Shown one piece after another: positions 1 through 5,300 of a stretch of 7,938 nt of DNA. The position numbers and the translations under genes are program-made. Each line of letters opens with the position of its first letter. The first letter of the stretch is position 1. Source of the stretch: Candidatus Hydrogenedentota bacterium (GTDB taxonomy: Bacteria; Hydrogenedentota; Hydrogenedentia; Hydrogenedentales; SLHB01); contig SLSB01000014.1 of the NCBI GenBank assembly GCA_007130675.1, positions 1-7,938 of the forward strand, written 5' to 3'. The notes below the pieces were generated by a model. That model was not told the origin of the DNA. It was given only the letters and a program-made list of their open reading frames with translations, and did not search any database.

Positions 1-7
1 GCGTGCG

Positions 8-2344
8 TTATCCCGTGGTCAGGGGGGTGCGTGGGTCCTGACGGCGGGCATCCTCGGGAGAAATGACCTCGAACCGAACCGTGTCCAGCACGCCGTCCTG
101 CGCGAGGCAGGTTACCTTATGTTTCCCGGGGCGCAAATCAAGGTATACGGGCGTTTCTGGGGCGGATCCGCCGAGATACCGGTCGTTTAGATACCAATGC
201 AGGGTTCCCCTGCGCTCGATCGACGCCCGCAGGCGGATGCGGTCCCCCGTGGGTTCCCCCGTGAGCACATACACCGCGCCGTTGGACGGGTTCTGGATGG
301 CCAGCGTGTCGCGGCGCTCGGGCAGAGGGCCTTGCGTTGCGGTCCGCTCGACGGTGCGCGGCGCACGGATGGCGGCGAGGTTCCAGTTGCGGGCGTCGCC
401 AGGCCAGCGCTCGGCGATCCGGTCCCCGTCTCCCGCCGGATGGTGCATGTCGCAGACGCGATGCAGATACTGGGTGCTCGGCAGGGTCTCGCGCCGCGTG
501 TTCGGGCACCATCGCGTCGCAGGAAGGCCGCTGACGGCGCACACGCGGGTTTCGCGCAGGTCTTCGCCTGTTTCAGGCCACGCCGGCGCATTGGGCACAT
601 CGAGCGAGCGAAAGATCTTTGTTGCCAACGGTAGTGCCACCGTGGCCCCTACAAGCCACTTCGACGACGACGCGTCGTTGTTGCCCATCCAGACGCCCAC
701 CACGTAGTGCCGGTTGAACACGAAGGTCCAGGCATCGCGATACCCCGTCGAGGTGCCGGTCTTCCATGCGACGCGCGTTCGTGCCGCGCTCACCGGCACC
801 AATTGGCGCTCGAATTCGCCGGGGGGCGTTTGCTCGAGCATCTCGAACAGCTTGAGGCAGGTTCCCCGGGAAAGCACCCTTCTTTCGGGGACAACAGGCT
901 CGAGTTCATGCACTCGGGCGGGGCGGTAGGCGCCGAGATTGGCGATCATGCCATACGCAGCGGCCATTTCCTCGAGGCGGACTTCGCAGTTGCCCAGTGT
1001 GAGGCCGAGTCCATAATGGTCGGGAGGTTTGACCACCGACGTGATGCCCGTACGCGGCAAGAGCGCATGGAAACGCTCGATGCCGACCCGTTCCAGGACA
1101 GTCACGGCAGGCACGTTCAGCGAAAACTGCAGCGCTTTGTCGGCGGTAACAAGGCCCCGGTGCCGCTGGTCGAAGTTTTCCGGCGAGTAGCGGCCATAAT
1201 CGAGCGTGCCGTCGTTCAGCGTCTCGGAAGCATAAAGGCAATCCTGGTCCATGGCCAATCCATAAATGAACGGCTTGAGTGCCGAGCCGGGCGGGCGCAG
1301 CGCACGGCAGGCGTCAACCTGGCCGCCGCCCGGCGTGTCGTAGAAGTTCCCCGAGCCTACCCGCGCCAGCACCTCGCCTGACTCCGTATCCAGCACAATC
1401 ACCGCGGCGTTGGTGATTTCGCCCGGATAGTACCGCAACCGTTCGCGCACCATCTGCTCGACGCGTGCCTGGAGTCCCGAATCAAGTGTGGTGCGAAGAC
1501 GGCTCCGCTCTTCGACCTGTGGCCGGAGGTGCATGGCCAGGTGCGGTGCCAGCGCTGGGAAATCGTGCCACCGGACGCCCAGCGGAGCCGCGCATGCCTG
1601 CTTGAACTCATGGTCGTCGATATACCCCTCGTCGCGCATGCGCTCGAGGACATGGTTGCGCCGTGCCCGGGCACGCGACGGATTCTCGAGGGGCATATAT
1701 GCGGTTGGCGCCTTGGGTAATCCTGCCAGCAGAGCGGCTTCGGGCAGATTGAGTTCGCGGGCGGGTTTGCCGAAATACCGCATCGCGGCGGCCTCGCACC
1801 CCACGAGATTGAGTCCATACGGCGCGGAATTCAGATACGTCTCGAGGATTTCCTCCTTGGAAACCCGTGCATCCAAACGCAATGCGGCCACGGCCTGACG
1901 TAGTTTCCCCTGTATCGAGCGGGTCGGGGGAAGGCCCCGTTTGGCTACCTGCATCGTGAGCGTGGATGCGCCCGAGACAACCTGCCGGCTTCGGAGGTTA
2001 GACCTGGCGGCCCGCAACACCGCGAGCGGATCGACGCCCGGGTGCAGATGGAAGCGTTGGTCTTCGGTAGCGATGGTTGCGTGTATGAGGTGGGGGCTCA
2101 CCTGTGCCAAAGGCCGCGGAAAACACCACTGCTCTTCTTCGTTCAGGAACACATAGATCGGCCTATCGTGCCGGTCGTGCAATTCGCTGGACGCCGGCAG
2201 TTCCAGATAAGGCCGGGTGTCCATGGGCCAGCCCAATAGCATTGCAAGGCCCGCGACAGCGGCAACGCACACGGGTATCGCGCGGCGGGGCGCGATTGCC
2301 GCCGAAATAATCCGCTTTACCCGGGCTTTGTCGAGCCAGTTCAT
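8..2344 (-). CDS. pbpC: Penicillin-binding protein 1C, bifunctional glycosyltransferase/transpeptidase
   Basis: Inner-membrane class A PBP of 778 residues, close to E. coli PBP1C (770), that polymerises lipid II and may cross-link peptidoglycan in the periplasm. The start is the ATG at 2344-2342, which overlaps the A2M stop and has a Shine-Dalgarno-like GAGGTGA 10 bases upstream. An in-frame ATG at 2410 would add 22 residues inside the A2M gene and is less likely. A hydrophobic anchor lies at about 22-40. GT51 domain, about 72-265: EDxxFxxHxG with catalytic Glu94, then SGASTLTMQVAK (124-135), then SKEEILETYLN (162-172). The second acidic GT51 position reads Gln150 (KLRQ), as in E. coli PBP1C. 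Transpeptidase domain, about 312-590: SALK with nucleophile Ser354, SLN 408-410, KTGTS 528-532. A Cys-containing linker (602-635) leads to a BiPBP_C-like beta domain, about 680-762. PBP1C rather than 1A/1B is supported by KTGTSxGYRDAW, the overall length, the C-terminal domain and the A2M neighbour. It is probably co-transcribed and coupled with that gene. Confidence 0.96.
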   Translation of the reverse strand: MNWLDKARVKRIISAAIAPRRAIPVCVAAVAGLAMLLGWPMDTRPYLELPASSELHDRHDRPIYVFLNEEEQWCFPRPLAQVSPHLIHATIATEDQRFHLHPGVDPLAVLRAARSNLRSRQVVSGASTLTMQVAKRGLPPTRSIQGKLRQAVAALRLDARVSKEEILETYLNSAPYGLNLVGCEAAAMRYFGKPARELNLPEAALLAGLPKAPTAYMPLENPSRARARRNHVLERMRDEGYIDDHEFKQACAAPLGVRWHDFPALAPHLAMHLRPQVEERSRLRTTLDSGLQARVEQMVRERLRYYPGEITNAAVIVLDTESGEVLARVGSGNFYDTPGGGQVDACRALRPPGSALKPFIYGLAMDQDCLYASETLNDGTLDYGRYSPENFDQRHRGLVTADKALQFSLNVPAVTVLERVGIERFHALLPRTGITSVVKPPDHYGLGLTLGNCEVRLEEMAAAYGMIANLGAYRPARVHELEPVVPERRVLSRGTCLKLFEMLEQTPPGEFERQLVPVSAARTRVAWKTGTSTGYRDAWTFVFNRHYVVGVWMGNNDASSSKWLVGATVALPLATKIFRSLDVPNAPAWPETGEDLRETRVCAVSGLPATRWCPNTRRETLPSTQYLHRVCDMHHPAGDGDRIAERWPGDARNWNLAAIRAPRTVERTATQGPLPERRDTLAIQNPSNGAVYVLTGEPTGDRIRLRASIERRGTLHWYLNDRYLGGSAPETPVYLDLRPGKHKVTCLAQDGVLDTVRFEVISPEDARRQDPRTPLTTG
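105..307 (-). other. C-terminal BiPBP_C-like domain of PbpC
   Basis: About residues 680-747 and onward, starting at LAIQNPSNGAVYVL and containing WYLNDRYLG followed by a LRPGKHKVTC strand. The pattern (a strand, a Trp-Tyr-Leu-Asn hairpin, then a glycine-lysine turn leading to a final strand) matches the small beta domain at the C-terminus of PBP1C proteins. Its role is poorly defined; a docking role with the A2M partner or the cell wall is only a suggestion. The edges given are approximate and the domain probably runs on to about residue 762. Confidence 0.7.
2225..2281 (-). other. N-terminal membrane anchor of PbpC
   Basis: About residues 22-40 of the 778-residue protein form an uninterrupted hydrophobic run. 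It is preceded by a basic N-terminus (Lys6, Arg8, Lys10, Arg11, Arg20, Arg21). This fits an uncleaved signal anchor with the N-terminus in the cytoplasm and the catalytic domains in the periplasm, as in class A PBPs. Confidence 0.8.
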
Positions 2345-2346
2345 TA
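2342..2346 (-). other. TAATG stop/start overlap joining the A2M gene and pbpC
   Basis: The A2M stop TAA (2346-2344) and the pbpC start ATG (2344-2342) share one base, giving TAATG on the minus strand. There is no room for a promoter or terminator between the genes. This arrangement typically allows a terminating ribosome to re-initiate, so the two proteins are expected to be made from one mRNA in a linked ratio. Coupling itself is inferred. Confidence 0.85.
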
Positions 2347-5300
2347 CCGTGGGTTCACCTCGATACTGCTCAGCGCGTTGGCCCCGCGAATCGACGCATC
2401 GTACATGCACTCGGCCGTAGCCGGAGGCGCCTGATACGCGCCCGGCGTCACCGCGCGAACCACGAAGTAGTACCTGTGGCCCTCGGGCTTGTGCCGAAGG
2501 GAATTGAACGCCAGCACAATACGGTCATCGCGCACATCCACGTAGTTCGGGTTGACCGCCTCCCCGAATTTGCCCGGCGGCAGTGTTTCGGCATTAAGCC
2601 GCGGATTCTCGATCTCGAATCCGGCGGGCAGCATGTCGACCACCACGACATTCTCGGTGGTTTGTTCGGGCGTGATGAGCAGTTCCACCACATAGCTGTC
2701 GGATTGCAGGAACGTGTTCTCGGTATAGGGCTCGCCCTGGTTTGTAAAATAGCGGCGGCGGATCGACATGCCTTCGGCGTAGGCCTCGGTCTCCGGCTCC
2801 TCGGGGATGCCTGCCGTCGTAACGTTGACGAACAGCGTCGCCTGCCCGGTGTTCGTCACGGCAAATTCGCCGCCCGCGCCTTCGTGTTTGCCACGAAATA
2901 CCCGCGAGCCCCGGATTTCCTGTGTGCCGTGAGGTCCCGAGATGGTAGCGGCGGCTGTTTCGGCGTTCGCGGCGGTCATCTGAAAATAATCCCCGAGCGC
3001 GGCGATGACGAAGGCCCTTTCCTGGGTATTGCCCTGCCGTGCGTCCGACAGAAACCTGATCAGCTCGCGCGCTTTTTCGTGCAGCTCGGGCGAACCGGGA
3101 TCAATCTCGAGCAATGCAAGCACCTCGACCGCCGTGTTGCGAATGTCCGAGTTGAGCGTGCCGCCCCGCTCGGTGACTTCATAGGGCTGAGACGGCGCGG
3201 TCGAAAGGTACATCGCCACGCGGTCCATGTCTTGCGTGGTCTTGGCAAGAGCCGCGGCTAGGAGATAGCGGGCCGCTCGGGGTATCCTTACGTTGTCGAA
3301 GCGCCGGATCTGATGGATGGCTTGAATGTCGCCGCCGATCGCCAGCACATAGGTCGCATAGGCGCGCAGATACAGGTTGGATTTGGTCTCTTTCTGTGTC
3401 CAATCCGTGGCGATACCGCGCACGTACTCCTGCAACGCGGCCATAGGTTCTTCGGGGATGTCGAACTCCCGGCCGTTCTGGACCAAGGTCAGGAAATGCA
3501 GCGCATACACCGAGCCATAGGGGTATGCCTCGGGCGACCCCGGCCAGTAACCCAGACCCCCAGAGGCCGTCTGCATGGCGAATAGCCGCGCAATGCCCTC
3601 TTCGAGATAACTGCTAATGCGCTCGTCGTCCTTCAACACTTCCTCGACGAGGTCCTGGCTCTTGCGCAGGAGATACATCGGCATGAGGCGTGACACGACC
3701 TGCTCGAGGCACCCGTGGGGATAGCCCACCACAAATTTAAGCGCGTCATAGAGCTGCAATTGCGGATTGGCGCTCACAATCACCTCGAGCTCGGCCAGTT
3801 CATTGGGGATGAACCGCGTATTGCGGAAGGTCCGCGACTCGCCGGGCTCGACCGCGGCAAGTTCATGGTGCGATTGGTAGGCCGCCGGCGCGCGTACCGG
3901 CAGCGGTGTCTCCTGTGTCAGCGTCTCGACTTCAGCGCCCTGGGCATCCGTGACCACAGCTCTCCAACGGATGACGCCCTGGCCAGTGGCTTCCGTCGCA
4001 CGCAACGGGACCTCGATCGACGCTTCGCTGTTTGCGGGAACGCGCAACGTTTTTGGTTCGCCCTCGATCTGCAAAGGTCCGCTGACGGTGCACGACAGTT
4101 CAACCTCGCACGGCGCATCGGTAATGTTGAACACGATCGCGCGGGACACCACAGCATCACCAGGAAGCAGGAAACGCGGCAGGCTGGTCCGCAGCATGTA
4201 GGGCCGCCGCACGTACACATTATCGCCCGCCGCGCCCGCGGCAGTCTCGGTGTTCGCAACAGCAACGACGCGCAGTTGCCCCGAGAACTCGGGGATCTCC
4301 ATACGCACCGTCGCAGAGCCATCGGCCCCCGTGCGCACCACCCCCGACCACAGCGCGACCGGTTTTATCCAGCTTTCGTCCGCCATGCCCGAACGCCTCG
4401 CCAGCCTCCGCAGGGCATCGCCTCCCGGCGCGGGTTTGTCGAAGTCGTAGGCCACTCTGTCGTAATAGTGAGCCCTGCGGTAATCGGGGCGGCGCGACCG
4501 TGAAAAATACTCATACGGCGCGGGATTCCGGTAGTCGGTGATGTCGTGAATGCCTTCGTCGACCGCGGCCAGGGTCACTTCGGCCTCGGCAGGATTGCCC
4601 GCGTGATCGGTCACCCGCACCGTGAACGCACGCTGGCCAGCAGGGCGGACCTCCTCGGGCAAGTCGGGAAATTCGACGCTGAGTTTACGGGCGGGATTGT
4701 CCACCTTCAGATTTGCCAGTGCGAAACTCGAGAAGGGATGCATCGGGGTCTTTCCGATCTCGATGGCGTGAATCACCGTAGCTTCGAGCCAGACATTGGG
4801 GAAGTGCTCCTCGCTTACGCGCAGTTGCACTTCGCCCACATTGTTCTCGATGGCAACGGGGGTCATCTCTTTCAGCGTATCGCCCTGTACCATCACGATG
4901 CCGTGTCCGTCAAAGGGGGATTCCACCTTGAGCGTGGCCGTATCGCCAATGGTGTAGGTTTCTTTGTCCAAACTCAGCCGGATAAGGCTGGGCCTCGCAG
5001 CCGACACCATGCGGATGCGGTCGCCGTACGCATAAAACGTGATGGTGCTGAATTGCGGCGTGTCATCCGAGACCACGCGCAACCGGTAGTAGCCCCAGCC
5101 GTCCATGCTGAACGTTGCCGAGCCTTTGCCCTCGTGCATCGCAACTTCTTTGGAATCCACCGCTTCGAACGATTTGGTCCAGTTCGAGCTGTAGTGGCTG
5201 TAGTACCGCCGCACGTAATAGTTCCACACCTGTTTCTCGAGATAGACGGTGGCCTTCTCGATATCGGCGGGCGTGCCGTCCGCGTTCACGGCGGCGACAA

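Noticed and set aside
1..7. Possible terminator or intergenic region after pbpC.
   Set aside because: Only seven bases remain in the window, too few to judge.
63..1381. Plus-strand open frames opposite pbpC (63-707 and 707-1381).
   Set aside because: They are shadows of the pbpC frame, which carries all the conserved PBP motifs; no family resemblance is seen in the translations.
2345..2410. In-frame upstream ATG at 2410 that would lengthen PbpC by 22 residues.
   Set aside because: The added residues lie inside the A2M gene, are polar and unlike a PBP N-terminus, and the ATG at 2344 has a good ribosome binding site and the TAATG overlap.
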